Below the pieces are notes generated by a model, which saw nothing but the letters and a program-made list of their open reading frames with translations, was not told the origin of the DNA and did not search any database. From assembly GCA_947460235.1 (NCBI GenBank), contig CANHGK010000004.1:90144-154143 (forward strand): a DNA stretch of 64,000 nucleotides. Direction: 5' to 3'. Position 1 is the stretch's first letter; each line of letters opens with the position of its first letter. Positions 9,404 through 18,102 of this stretch are shown here, piece after piece. The stretch is from Paenibacillaceae bacterium (GTDB lineage Bacteria; Bacillota; Bacilli; Paenibacillales; CANHGK01). The translations under genes were made by a program, and so were the position numbers.

Positions 9404-9662
9404 GATTCAATACATCCTTTCACTAACCATTTAATATACAAAGAATCGCCTGTCCGGTGTGGGACAGGCGCTATAAATGTATTTAGTAAATAAATCAATG
9501 TCATATTATGACGATCTATGCCTTTTGGATCTTATCTTATCTGGATGAAATGATGAATTGCATCCGTATATACAGGTACCCTGGCTTTCAAGAATGCAAG
9601 AGCTGACACCGCATCATCAACACTAACATTTTCCACTTTTTCAACGAATTGCTCTGGGTGTA
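9404..9662 (-). other. ilvC-leuB gap without a recognisable gene (leuA absent)
   Basis: In many Bacillales leuA lies between ilvC and leuB. Here the gap holds only a hairpin (stem CGCCTGTCC/GGACAGGCG) and an open stretch of about 43 codons on the minus strand directly after the ilvC stop, in another frame. The open stretch has no clear start codon or ribosome site, and I do not recognise its reading. It may be a gene remnant or chance. Confidence 0.5.
9447..9470 (-). terminator. Hairpin upstream of leuB
   Basis: A nine-base perfect stem (CGCCTGTCC / GGACAGGCG) with a six-base loop. It is followed on the minus strand only by ATTCTTTG, so termination would be weak. It may cut leuB expression relative to ilvC or act as an mRNA processing or stability element. 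Confidence 0.55.
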
Positions 9663-10655
9663 TTATTTCTTGATCCAGTGCATCATTTCGCGAAGTTGTT
9701 TACCAACCACTTCAAGTGGGTGTTCTGCTTCCAAACGACGAGTCGCAGTAAAGAATGCGCGGCCGTGTTGATTTTCCATTAGGTAGTTTTTCGCGAACGT
9801 ACCGTTTTGGATTTCTTTTAATACTTTTTTCATTTCTGCTTTTGTATCGTCATTTACAATTCGAGGTCCAGTGACATAATCACCGTATTCAGCAGTGTCA
9901 GATATGGAATAACGCATACGAGCCATTCCGCCTTCATACATCAAATCAACGATCAATTTCAACTCGTGCAAGCACTCGAAGTATGCAATCTCTGGCGCAT
10001 AGCCAGCTTCTGTCAATGTTTCGAAACCAGCCTTCACCAAATGAGTTACGCCTCCGCAAAGTACTGCTTGCTCACCGAACAAGTCTGTTTCTGTCTCTTC
10101 ACGGAATGAAGTTTCAAAAACGCCTGCGCGTGTACAACCAATACCTTTTGCATATGCTAATCCGATTGCTTGTGCATTACCTGTTGCATTTTGGTAAACC
10201 GCGATTAATCCAGGAACGCCGAAACCTTCTTGGTATGTGCGACGAACCATGTGACCAGGTGATTTAGGAGCAATCAACAAAACGTCAAGGTCAGCACGTG
10301 GAACAACTTGACCGAAGTGAATATTGAAACCGTGTGAGAACATCAAGGCAGCGCCTTGTTTTAAGTTCGGTTCAATTTGCTCTTTATAGATTTTACCTTG
10401 TGTTTCATCAGGCATCAAAATTTGAACGAGATCCGCTTGTTTCGCAGCTTCGTCTACTGGCAAAACAGTGAAACCATCTTTCTCAGCAACATCCCATGAT
10501 TTACCTTTACGCAATCCGATGATTACATTAACTCCGCTATCACGAAGGTTTTGTGCTTGTGCGTGCCCTTGGGAACCGTAACCGATCACCGCAACGGTTT
10601 TACCTTTCAAAAGGTTTAAATCCGCGTCTTTTTCATAATACAAATTTACTGCCAT
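9663..10655 (-). CDS. ilvC: Ketol-acid reductoisomerase
   Basis: A 330-residue class I (short) enzyme. It isomerises and reduces 2-acetolactate or 2-aceto-2-hydroxybutyrate with NADPH and Mg2+, the second common step of valine and isoleucine synthesis. The dinucleotide motif is [17 protein letters not shown]. Metal-site residues fall in [11 protein letters not shown] and in the knotted C-terminal domain ([17 protein letters not shown]). The start follows a TAGGAGGCG site. The gene lies 48 bases after ilvH in the T-box-controlled operon. Confidence 0.96.
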   Translation of the reverse strand: MAVNLYYEKDADLNLLKGKTVAVIGYGSQGHAQAQNLRDSGVNVIIGLRKGKSWDVAEKDGFTVLPVDEAAKQADLVQILMPDETQGKIYKEQIEPNLKQGAALMFSHGFNIHFGQVVPRADLDVLLIAPKSPGHMVRRTYQEGFGVPGLIAVYQNATGNAQAIGLAYAKGIGCTRAGVFETSFREETETDLFGEQAVLCGGVTHLVKAGFETLTEAGYAPEIAYFECLHELKLIVDLMYEGGMARMRYSISDTAEYGDYVTGPRIVNDDTKAEMKKVLKEIQNGTFAKNYLMENQHGRAFFTATRRLEAEHPLEVVGKQLREMMHWIKK

Positions 10656-10703
10656 GTTAAAATACGCCTCCTAGGATGAAAATCAATATTTTTTATTAAT
10701 TCT

Positions 10704-11201
10704 TTATTTCCCAACGCTCATGCCACGAACCATTGCCGTCACACCAGTACGCGTCAATTCACGAATTCCGTATGGACGAAATAGTTCAACCATTGCGTCG
10801 ATTTTATCGCTATCCCCAACGACTTGAACAATGAGCGTAGTTGGAGAAATATCAACGATTGCAGCACGGAATGTTTCAACGATCCCGATAATTTCAGGTC
10901 GAGTTGTCGGTTCAGCGTTTACTTTAATAAGCGCCAATTCACGACCAACCATTGCTTGCGAGCCAAGATCAATTACTTTAATGACATCAATGAGTTTATA
11001 CAATTGTTTTTGAATCTGTTCGAGCGTGTTGTGATCTCCTGTCGTTTCAATAACCATTCGAGACAACCCATGCTCCTCAGATTCTCCAACAGTAATGCTT
11101 TCGATATTATATCCGCGTCGTCCAAACAAACCTGCCACACGTTGCAAAACGCCTGGTTGATTGTTTACCAAAACGGAAATCGTCTGCTTCGGATTCGTCA
11201 T
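10704..11201 (-). CDS. ilvH: Acetolactate synthase small (regulatory) subunit
   Basis: A 165-residue ACT-domain protein. TISVLVNNQPGVLQRVAGLF and RRGYNIESITVG mark the N-terminal ACT domain that binds valine for feedback control. The C-terminal half is the usual ALS small-subunit C-domain. It activates and regulates IlvB. Its start overlaps the end of ilvB by four bases, consistent with equal production of the two subunits. It is called ilvN in some genomes. Confidence 0.95.
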   Translation of the reverse strand: MTNPKQTISVLVNNQPGVLQRVAGLFGRRGYNIESITVGESEEHGLSRMVIETTGDHNTLEQIQKQLYKLIDVIKVIDLGSQAMVGRELALIKVNAEPTTRPEIIGIVETFRAAIVDISPTTLIVQVVGDSDKIDAMVELFRPYGIRELTRTGVTAMVRGMSVGK

Positions 11202-12940
11202 TCGTCATCCCCCAATATCATTTCATGGATCGCTGAACCAGCGGTGACCATCGGGAATACGTTCTCGTCTTTACGAACTTGGAAATCAATTAGCACAGGA
11301 CCATTGAATTCAAGTGCTTCTTTCCATACTTTTTGGGCTTCTTCTTTATTCGTAGCACGTAACCCTTTTACTCCATATGCTTCTGCAAGTTTAACAAAGT
11401 CAGGACTACCTGCCAAATCGATGAAACTATAACGATTGTCGTAAATGATTTCTTGCCATTGACGAACCATTCCAAGCACTTGGTTATTAATGACAACAAT
11501 TTTGACTGGAATATTATGAATCGCACAAATCGCCAATTCTTGTGAACACATTTGCATCCCGCCATCACCATTTACGGAAATAACTAGACGATCCGGATGT
11601 GCAACCTGCACACCAATTGCTGACGGAAATCCAAAACCCATCGTACCAAGTCCACCCGAAGTGATCATCGAACGCGGTTTTGTGAATTTATAAAATTGAG
11701 CAACCCACATTTGGTGTTGACCAACATCTGTCGTAACGATCGCATCGCCCTTTGTCGTTTCACTGATCATATCGATAACGTATTGTGGTTTCAATTCATC
11801 ATCGCTATCTTTGAAACGAAGCGGAAATTCTTGTTTGTTGCGAGCGATTTCTTCGATCCAAGCTTTTGATTTAGCAGGTTGTGCAGTTTCATTTGCTTGT
11901 TTCAAAACCATCTTAACATCACCAACACAAGGAATTGCCGTTTTTACATTTTTTCCAATTTCAGCTGGATCAACGTCAATATGGACGATTTTTGCTTTCG
12001 GAGCAAACCCACTTAATTTCATTGTGACACGGTCATCGAACCGAGCACCGATTCCAATTAATAAGTCGCAATTTTGCAATGCCATATTTGCAGAATACGT
12101 ACCGTGCATGCCTGGCATCCCCATCCAAAGTGGATGTGAACTAGGAAAACCACTTAAACCAAGCAATGTCGTTGTAATTGGAATTTGTGTTTTCTCAACA
12201 AACTCCATCAGTTCATTCTGTGCATCCGCATATACAACCCCGCCTCCAGAAAGGATCACTGGGCGCTCAGCTTCTTTGATCGCCTGAATCATTTTCTGTA
12301 CTTGTAGATTGTTAGGTTTTACCGTAGGTTGATAACCTCTAACGTGAACTGAATCCGGGTAATGGAACGCAATTTTGTGAGCAGAAACATCCTTAGGAAT
12401 ATCGATCAATACCGGACCTTTACGCCCTGTTGAAGCGATCATAAATGCTTCTTTGATCACTCTCGGCAAATCTTCAACATTGCGCACTAGATAGTTATGT
12501 TTTGTAATCGGCATTGTAATCCCTGTAATGTCTGCTTCTTGAAACGCATCGGTACCAATAAACGATGTCGCTACGTTTCCTGTAATGACAACGAGTGGAA
12601 CCGAATCCATATAAGCTGTCGCAATCCCTGTAACGACATTCGTCGCTCCAGGCCCGGACGTTGCTAAACATACTCCAACTTTACCTGTTGAACGAGCGTA
12701 TCCGTCAGCAGCATGAATCGCACCTTGCTCGTGACGCGTCAAAATATGACGAATATTTGCAAAGCTATACATTGCATCATAAATATTCAGGACAGCTCCA
12801 CCAGGGTAACCGAAGATACACTCCGTTCCTTCGAGCAACAAACTGCGGAGTAGAATCTCCGAACCGGAAATCACATCTGGTTGCAACAACTTTGAACGAA
12901 TTTCCTCTTTTGACATAACTGCGCGTTCTTGAATACTCAT
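11198..12940 (-). CDS. ilvB: Acetolactate synthase large (catalytic) subunit
   Basis: A 580-residue thiamine-diphosphate enzyme that joins two pyruvates, or pyruvate and 2-oxobutyrate, in the first common step of branched-chain synthesis. The domains are a pyrimidine-binding part with the activating Glu in LTRHEQGAIHAADGYAR, a central FAD-binding part, and a C-terminal part with the ThDP/Mg motif GDGGMQMCSQEL...VVINN. The start ATG follows AAGGAGGAACATATCC. It heads the operon and lies directly behind the T-box attenuator. Confidence 0.96.
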   Translation of the reverse strand: MSIQERAVMSKEEIRSKLLQPDVISGSEILLRSLLLEGTECIFGYPGGAVLNIYDAMYSFANIRHILTRHEQGAIHAADGYARSTGKVGVCLATSGPGATNVVTGIATAYMDSVPLVVITGNVATSFIGTDAFQEADITGITMPITKHNYLVRNVEDLPRVIKEAFMIASTGRKGPVLIDIPKDVSAHKIAFHYPDSVHVRGYQPTVKPNNLQVQKMIQAIKEAERPVILSGGGVVYADAQNELMEFVEKTQIPITTTLLGLSGFPSSHPLWMGMPGMHGTYSANMALQNCDLLIGIGARFDDRVTMKLSGFAPKAKIVHIDVDPAEIGKNVKTAIPCVGDVKMVLKQANETAQPAKSKAWIEEIARNKQEFPLRFKDSDDELKPQYVIDMISETTKGDAIVTTDVGQHQMWVAQFYKFTKPRSMITSGGLGTMGFGFPSAIGVQVAHPDRLVISVNGDGGMQMCSQELAICAIHNIPVKIVVINNQVLGMVRQWQEIIYDNRYSFIDLAGSPDFVKLAEAYGVKGLRATNKEEAQKVWKEALEFNGPVLIDFQVRKDENVFPMVTAGSAIHEMILGDDE

Positions 12941-12979
12941 GGATATGTTCCTCCTTCCTCACATCAAAAGGTTCGTGAG

Positions 12980-13292
12980 GCATACAAAAAGCCTCTTTCA
13001 TCCCGTGCGGACCGCACTTGGGACGAAAGAGGCATTCTTCCGTGGTACCACCCAGTTTCGTTGTTTCCTCACAGAAAACAACCTTAACCAGTGCTTGTCT
13101 AACAAGCACGTGACGCGTTAACGGGCGCTCCCGTTCTTCCCTAATAAACCGTAAAGGCCTTTCAGGAAAACAGCTCCTAGGTGACCTCGATTAAAGGGGT
13201 TAAGGCAACGGTCTCAGCAAATCCGTCACTCTCTGAGCATAAGAGCCCTCTAACTTCGTCCTGATCATCGCTTTTCGTATGATGATTATGGA
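12980..13292 (-). promoter_or_regulatory. T-box leader of the ilv operon
   Basis: On the minus strand the leader carries the T-box core AAACTGGGTGGTACCACGG (complement of 13041-13059), which pairs with the acceptor end of uncharged tRNA. Before it comes a long Stem I region containing AGAGAG and CACCTAGGAGCTG. Stem I appears to close with UCAGGA/UCCUGA. After the T-box comes a terminator: GCCTCTTTCGTCCC pairs with GGGATGAAAGAGGC and runs into TTTTT. Uncharged tRNA should block the terminator and switch the operon on. The specifier codon is not certain; an AUC (Ile) just 3' of the upper helix is one candidate. Confidence 0.93.
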
Positions 13293-13295
13293 TTT

Positions 13296-13324
13296 ATTAT
13301 ATTAATTCTGTTCCTTCGAGTCAA
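13296..13324 (-). promoter_or_regulatory. Sigma-A promoter of the ilv operon
   Basis: Minus strand: -35 TTGACT, a 17-base spacer, -10 TATAAT, just upstream of the T-box leader. Confidence 0.88.
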
Positions 13325-13360
13325 CGCCGCAATGACGAATAAACGAAGGAATATCAAATC

Positions 13361-13720
13361 TTATGCATTCACTTTTTCTTTAGCAGCGGATGCGATTTGT
13401 GTAAATGCTTTTGCATCATTAATTGCAAGGTCAGCAAGCATTTTACGGTTGATTTCGATACCAGCAACTTTCAAACCAAACATCAATTTGCTGTATGACA
13501 AACCGTTCAAGCGAGCAGCTGCATTAATGCGTGTGATCCACAATTTGCGGAAATCACGTTTCCGTTGACGACGGTCACGGTATGCATAAAGCAAGGATTT
13601 CATTACTTGAGCATTCGCTGTTTTAAACAAGCGATGCTTTGAGCCAAAGTAACCTTTAGCTAATTTCAAAATTTTCTTATGACGACGACGGGTAACAATT
13701 CCGCCTTTAACACGTGACAT
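13361..13720 (-). CDS. rplT: Ribosomal protein L20
   Basis: A 119-residue basic protein of the large ribosomal subunit, needed for early 50S assembly through 23S rRNA binding. The N-terminus [20 protein letters not shown] and the later [13 protein letters not shown] are typical. In Bacilli L20 also binds the leader of its own operon and represses it, and the leader seen upstream of infC fits this. It is the last gene of infC-rpmI-rplT. Confidence 0.97.
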   Translation of the reverse strand: MSRVKGGIVTRRRHKKILKLAKGYFGSKHRLFKTANAQVMKSLLYAYRDRRQRKRDFRKLWITRINAAARLNGLSYSKLMFGLKVAGIEINRKMLADLAINDAKAFTQIASAAKEKVNA

Positions 13721-13753
13721 AATTCAATCTCCTCTCGACCATTCAAATAAAAA

Positions 13754-13951
13754 TTAAAGGTTATAAACTAAACTTGCGATACGTTTTGCATCTCCACTAT
13801 GAAGAACGCGTGAACCGGCTAGATTACGTTTTGTTTTGGAAGACTTTCCAGTTAACAAGTGACGTCTGAACGCTTTGAAACTAGTGATTTTGCCCGTGCC
13901 AGTTTTTTTGAAGCGTTTCGATGCGCCACGGTGCGATTTCATTTTTGGCAT
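13754..13951 (-). CDS. rpmI: Ribosomal protein L35
   Basis: A 65-residue basic protein of the large subunit. The start [20 protein letters not shown] and the end [15 protein letters not shown] are family-typical. It lies between infC and rplT, the conserved order. Confidence 0.97.
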   Translation of the reverse strand: MPKMKSHRGASKRFKKTGTGKITSFKAFRRHLLTGKSSKTKRNLAGSRVLHSGDAKRIASLVYNL

Positions 13952-13971
13952 TGCGATTTCCTCCTAAATTA

Positions 13972-14481
13972 TCATTGTTTCGGTGTTAAAATCATGATCA
14001 TGCTTCGACCTTCCAATTTCGGCCTACGCTCTACAGTTGAAATATCCTCGACTTGCACCGCAAGACGTTCCATCACACGCTGCCCGATTTCAGTATGAGC
14101 GATTTGACGTCCGCGGAAACGAATCGTCAATTTCACTTTGTCGCCGTCACTGAGGAACTTGATCACATTACGCAACTTCGTTTGAAAGTCATGGTCCTCG
14201 ATGGTTGCACTTAAGCGCACTTCTTTGATTTCAACGATCTTTTGATTTTTGCGCGCTTCTTTTTCCTTCTTCTGCGTCTCATAACGGAACTTACCATAGT
14301 CCATCAATCGGCAAACCGGAGGCTTAGCAGCCGGAGCAACGTTTACAAGATCGAGGCTCGCTTCAGTAGCAAGTTGAAGTGCTTCGCGAATGCCCATAAT
14401 TCCTAATTGCTCGCCATCTGCACCTACAACGCGTACTTCTTTCGCCCGAATTTCATCATTGATCAAATGTTCTTTGTTAAT
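13972..14481 (-). CDS. infC: Translation initiation factor IF-3 (AUU start)
   Basis: A 169-residue factor that keeps 30S subunits apart from 50S and checks start codons. The N-domain has [17 protein letters not shown], the linker is Lys-rich ([14 protein letters not shown]), and the C-domain has [18 protein letters not shown]. The best start is the codon ATT at 14481-14479, eight bases after a perfect GGAGGT and giving (M)[14 protein letters not shown]. No ATG fits. AUU starts are known for infC in E. coli and Bacillus and let IF-3 repress its own synthesis. A start at the in-frame TTG five codons later is possible but has no ribosome site. Confidence 0.95.
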   Translation of the reverse strand: MNKEHLINDEIRAKEVRVVGADGEQLGIMGIREALQLATEASLDLVNVAPAAKPPVCRLMDYGKFRYETQKKEKEARKNQKIVEIKEVRLSATIEDHDFQTKLRNVIKFLSDGDKVKLTIRFRGRQIAHTEIGQRVMERLAVQVEDISTVERRPKLEGRSMIMILTPKQ

Positions 14482-14665
14482 GATTTTACACCTCCATGAC
14501 GGTAATTACCCGCTAATTCCATCCTTCTGTCCAAACAAAAAAGGGAGCTTGCGCTCCCTCTATCACTCCAAGTGTACATCGCATTCATCAGAAAACGATA
14601 ATCGTCTTGGACCTGCCAACAACGTCGGAAGGTGAGAAGCGGGAGCCTCTGCTTGCAGACTAAAT
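14482..14665 (-). promoter_or_regulatory. L20-type autoregulatory leader of infC-rpmI-rplT
   Basis: The transcript begins with a purine-rich region holding GCTTCTCACC and continues through GACGTTGTTGGCAGGTCC. It ends in a terminator hairpin GGGAGC-GCAA-GCTCCC plus six T. This matches the layout of the B. subtilis infC leader, where L20 binding favours premature termination. Assignment is by position and partial motifs only; no covariance search was run. Confidence 0.72.
14535..14560 (-). terminator. Attenuator terminator in the infC leader
   Basis: Stem GGGAGC/GCTCCC with a four-base loop, followed by TTTTTTG on the minus strand, about 55 bases before the infC start. Confidence 0.85.
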
Positions 14666-14678
14666 TTACAACTATTTA

Positions 14679-14707
14679 AGAATAACGAATCGCCTGACCG
14701 AAGTCAA
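14679..14707 (-). promoter_or_regulatory. Promoter of the infC operon
   Basis: Minus strand: -35 TTGACT, a 17-base spacer, -10 TATTCT. The -35 and spacer lie inside the hairpin that ends the upstream glycosyltransferase gene. Confidence 0.75.
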
Positions 14708-14713
14708 GCGATT
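14688..14713 (-). terminator. Hairpin terminating the glycosyltransferase gene
   Basis: AATCGC.TGAC / GTCA.GCGATT with a CGAA/TTCG tetraloop, just after the glycosyltransferase stop. It overlaps the infC promoter. Confidence 0.7.
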
Positions 14714-14719
14714 AAGTAA

Positions 14720-15943
14720 TCATTTATGCATTTCGTCTACACGAATTACACGAGTATGTTCCGTGTGGCTCCACTCTTTATTGTTTTGCGTGAAAAACGC
14801 GTGAACAGTCAATGGGAACCAAGACAATAAAAATATTGGCAATGAAATTAAATGACGGTACATCTTTGCAGGCACTTCTTCAAGCCACATGGCAAGTGGA
14901 AATTGAATTACCATAATGAATCCGATTAACACTGCAAAACTTTTCGGTAACATCGTGTATACCGAAGTAAACATGCTTTCATTAGATACTTGGTCAATCA
15001 ATAACACTGCACTAAACAAAAATCCGATTAGGTATGTGTATACATTAAAAGTATGTAACGCACAATCCAACTTTGCCCAATTCGCTTCTTTAATTGCTTG
15101 CACGAACATTGGAGCTGCATAACGACGAGCAACCTCAAAATGTCCTTGCATCCAACGTAACCTTTGTTTTACCGAAGCACGATAACCAAGTGGTTTCTCA
15201 TCGTAAACTTTCGCATCATAGTTATATGAAGGAAGAACTCCACGTTGTACACAACGTGCTGTAAATTCAAGGTCTTCTACAAGCGAAGTCGCACCCCAAC
15301 CCATTTCCTTCAATAACGCTGTATCAAAACACATCCCTGTTCCACCAAGGAAGTTGGCTAACTTCAAATGTTTACGCGGAATTTGGAAAAAGCGTGCTGA
15401 AAACCAATACGTAATTGCAAATGATGAAGTAATCCATGAATCTTCAGGATTTTTTGTGTCCAAGTATCCTTGAATAACGCGGGAACCTTCGCATAAGTCA
15501 TTATTCATTTCAAGTAAAAAATGATTATCCACAAGATTATCTGCATCAAACATCACAACTGCATCATATTGGCGATCCATCGTCCAAAGTTTGTTCAACA
15601 TCCACTCGATTGCATATCCCTTACCGCGCAATTCTGGAACGAAACGCTCACATGCAATCGCACCATTAGTACTCACGATTTCGGCTGTGTTGTCTGTACA
15701 GTTATCACAAATAACGAATACGTCATACATGTCTTTCGGATAATCCAGTTTAAGCAGGTTGTCCACCAACGGTGCAATTACCTTAGATTCATTATGCGCC
15801 GCAACCAAAACAGCAAACGTCTTCGTTGGTGCGTGTTCTGGTGTCTTACGTGTTACAAATACTCCAAACAGCAACAAAATGATCTGATACAAACCGATGG
15901 CAAGAAATATTACCTGAATACCGATTCCGATTTGATTTAACAT
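14720..15943 (-). CDS. Membrane glycosyltransferase family 2
   Basis: A 407-residue processive-type GT2 enzyme related to cellulose and hyaluronan synthases. One membrane helix at the N-terminus (about 5-27) precedes the cytoplasmic GT-A domain, and three or more helices follow at the C-terminus. Catalytic marks are VLVAAHNES, CDNCTDN, the metal-binding MFDADN, the acid region SLVEDLEFTARC and SVKQRLRWMQGH (QxxRW). It would polymerise or transfer a sugar to a lipid or polysaccharide; the product is unknown. The start follows GAGGAGGCGAATGC. It stands alone, with no c-di-GMP PilZ domain visible. Confidence 0.85.
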   Translation of the reverse strand: MLNQIGIGIQVIFLAIGLYQIILLLFGVFVTRKTPEHAPTKTFAVLVAAHNESKVIAPLVDNLLKLDYPKDMYDVFVICDNCTDNTAEIVSTNGAIACERFVPELRGKGYAIEWMLNKLWTMDRQYDAVVMFDADNLVDNHFLLEMNNDLCEGSRVIQGYLDTKNPEDSWITSSFAITYWFSARFFQIPRKHLKLANFLGGTGMCFDTALLKEMGWGATSLVEDLEFTARCVQRGVLPSYNYDAKVYDEKPLGYRASVKQRLRWMQGHFEVARRYAAPMFVQAIKEANWAKLDCALHTFNVYTYLIGFLFSAVLLIDQVSNESMFTSVYTMLPKSFAVLIGFIMVIQFPLAMWLEEVPAKMYRHLISLPIFLLSWFPLTVHAFFTQNNKEWSHTEHTRVIRVDEMHK

Positions 15944-16086
15944 GCATTCGCCTCCTCACCAACATATGTGCTAAATCGTTTTCATAAATAGCACCATAGA
16001 AAATATTACCCGAATCATTGGATTTGTCAAAGAAAATTTCGTGACAATTTTGCATTTACAGATTAGGTTATGCAAAGTTTATTTAT

Positions 16087-16779
16087 TTATTCACCATTAT
16101 ACGAAAAAACATCATCTAAATCCTTGATTGCTTCCAACCGGAAAATCGGTTGACCCTTAGAAACAAATTTGGATTCATACTCCGTCATGATATTCCATTC
16201 AGGATTTCCTTCTCGATGTAAATTTAGAGAAATATTTTTCATTGTGAATGAACTTGCCTCAAATTCGTTTAATGAAAACTCAAACAACGTTTCTGCATCG
16301 GTTTTAAAATGAATTTCCCCACCGAACTTTAGAACATTCCAATAATTCTCCAAAAATCGGTGATGTGTTAATCGTCTTCGCGCATGCCGTTTTTTGGGCC
16401 AAGGATCGCTAAAATTCAAATACACCCGCGATAATTCATCTTTCGCAAACAATTCACCAAGCATTTCACCATTAATCAAAACGAGACATAAATCTTTTGG
16501 TGTCGTATTGTTGTTTTCTAACCAAACCTCTTCGGTTTTTTGCCAAGTAAGCATTAAGAGTTCTTCACGCATATCTATGCCGATCCAATTCGCATCCCGG
16601 TGTTTCGAACTCATTTGAGCGAAAAAATTACCCTTACCGATGCCAAGTTCCAAATGAATCGGATGATCATTTCCGAAGCGCTCATGCCATCGTCCGCGCC
16701 AATTCATCGGATTGTCTTCAAAATGATTTGTGATTTGATGCAGCGCATCCATTGTGCCTGCTTTACGACGTAAACGCAT
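16087..16779 (-). CDS. trmB: tRNA (guanine-N7-)-methyltransferase
   Basis: A 230-residue SAM-dependent enzyme forming m7G46 in tRNA. The SAM-binding motif is LELGIGKGNFFAQM, and the family signature is NFSDPWPKKRHARRR followed by LTHHRFLENYW. The start follows GGAGGTTTAATTT. The length and all main motifs are normal. Confidence 0.95.
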   Translation of the reverse strand: MRLRRKAGTMDALHQITNHFEDNPMNWRGRWHERFGNDHPIHLELGIGKGNFFAQMSSKHRDANWIGIDMREELLMLTWQKTEEVWLENNNTTPKDLCLVLINGEMLGELFAKDELSRVYLNFSDPWPKKRHARRRLTHHRFLENYWNVLKFGGEIHFKTDAETLFEFSLNEFEASSFTMKNISLNLHREGNPEWNIMTEYESKFVSKGQPIFRLEAIKDLDDVFSYNGE

Positions 16780-16936
16780 AAATTAAACCTCCAAAACGGT
16801 ATGCAAAACAAATTATATGATAAACTTTTTTTTGCACTAAGGCAAAGTTTTTAGTTTTACATCTATTTTACATTTCCAATGAAGTCAGATAATAATGCAA
16901 TGGTATCGTTTTATTAATGACTGCGAGGTGCTACAT

Positions 16937-17032
16937 ATGAACAAAATCTTAGCGGAGACAAGCCCTTGGATCGTAGCGATTTGGATGCTTATTATGTTAA
17001 TTTTGATCTTCATGCCAATTATTGTTGAATAA
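16937..17032 (+). CDS. Small single-helix membrane protein (31 residues)
   Basis: A short gene behind a GAGGTG site eight bases before the ATG, and before a terminator. The product starts MNKILAETSPW and is otherwise one hydrophobic helix (about residues 11-29) ending in Glu. I do not recognise a family. A good ribosome site, a clean stop and a terminator 29 bases later argue that it is real. Such peptides often modulate a larger membrane protein, but nothing shows which. Confidence 0.6.
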   Translation: MNKILAETSPWIVAIWMLIMLILIFMPIIVE

Positions 17033-17060
17033 TTTATTGCATATACGAAGTTTTTCCGTT

Positions 17061-17092
17061 CCTTTTGGTTGCCCCAAGCCAAAAGGCTTTTT
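17061..17092 (+). terminator. Terminator after the small membrane protein
   Basis: Stem CCTTTTGG/CCAAAAGG followed by CTTTTTAT. Confidence 0.8.
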
Positions 17093-17153
17093 ATATTGTC
17101 CATTTTTTTGATAAGATAAATTTAATACAAAATCGGAACAGGTGGAACTATTC

Positions 17154-18101
17154 GTGCAAATGTGGGGCGACAAGCGTTTTTATACATGGAATTACGCACT
17201 TCGGGAACAATTTAATGAAAAGGTTTTTAAGGTAGCTTTAGATGCTGGGTTCACATGTCCGAATCGGGACGGCGAAGTGGCGATCGGCGGTTGTACATTT
17301 TGCAGTGCAAGAGGTTCGGGGGATTTTGCAGGAGACCGTAAAATTAGCCTTTTGCATCAATTCGAAATGGTTCGTTCCAAAATGCATTTGAAATGGCCAA
17401 AAGCAAAATATTTGGCTTATTTCCAAGCATTCAGCAACACTTATGCACCCGTTGATGTACTTCGTGATGCATACGAGAGTGTACTTCAATTACCAAATGT
17501 CGTCGGAATTATGATTGCAACGAGACCAGATTGTTTACCTGATGACGTTGTCGATTATTTAGCAGAATTAAACACACGAACTTATTTATGGGTCGAACTC
17601 GGATTACAGTCCATCCATGATTCTACGAATGAACTCATTAACCGTGCACATGACCAAGCGTGCTTTGAAGCTGGCGTTGCAAAACTTCGTGCGCGCGGTA
17701 TTCGCGTTTGTGCACATATTATTTATGGGCTTCCAGGCGAAACAGACGAAATGATGATGCAAACACTACAAGCCTGCGCAAATATGGACATTCAAGGAAT
17801 TAAAATTCATTTGCTTCACCTGATGAGAAATACGCCAATGGTGAAACAATGGGAAGCTGGTCTCGTTCAATTTTTAGAACAAGATCATTATATAAAACTC
17901 GTTGTCGAATCCCTTGAACAATTGCCACCCGAAATGATTATCCACCGAATAACCGGTGATGCACCTCGTGAAACCTTAATCGGACCAATGTGGAGTTTGA
18001 AAAAATGGGAGGTTTTAAATGCGATTGATCATGAATTATCAAATCGTCAAACCTATCAGGGACGACTCTGGACGAAGAAAACATTAACTGGGGTATATTA
18101 A
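17154..18101 (+). CDS. ytqA: TIGR01212-family radical SAM protein (YtqA)
   Basis: A 315-residue radical SAM enzyme of unidentified substrate. The iron-sulfur cluster cysteines lie in FTCPNRDGEVAIGGCTFC, close to the N-terminus. The motifs WVELGLQSIHDSTNELINR and CAHIIYGLPGETDEMM complete the barrel. I start at GTG eight bases after AGGTGG; an in-frame GTG 12 bases earlier is an alternative. It is followed after one base by mnmM, the same pairing as ytqA-ytqB in B. subtilis. A role in tRNA wobble uridine modification is therefore likely but inferred. Confidence 0.85.
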   Translation: MQMWGDKRFYTWNYALREQFNEKVFKVALDAGFTCPNRDGEVAIGGCTFCSARGSGDFAGDRKISLLHQFEMVRSKMHLKWPKAKYLAYFQAFSNTYAPVDVLRDAYESVLQLPNVVGIMIATRPDCLPDDVVDYLAELNTRTYLWVELGLQSIHDSTNELINRAHDQACFEAGVAKLRARGIRVCAHIIYGLPGETDEMMMQTLQACANMDIQGIKIHLLHLMRNTPMVKQWEAGLVQFLEQDHYIKLVVESLEQLPPEMIIHRITGDAPRETLIGPMWSLKKWEVLNAIDHELSNRQTYQGRLWTKKTLTGVY

Positions 18102-18102
18102 T

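Noticed and set aside
9460-9662. Remnant of a molybdopterin synthase (moaE-like) gene after ilvC
   Set aside because: The similarity of the open stretch to MoaE ends was too weak, despite modAB nearby.
10824-11432. A 200-codon plus-strand reading opposite ilvH and ilvB
   Set aside because: It is an antisense shadow of two certain genes, with no ribosome site or family likeness.
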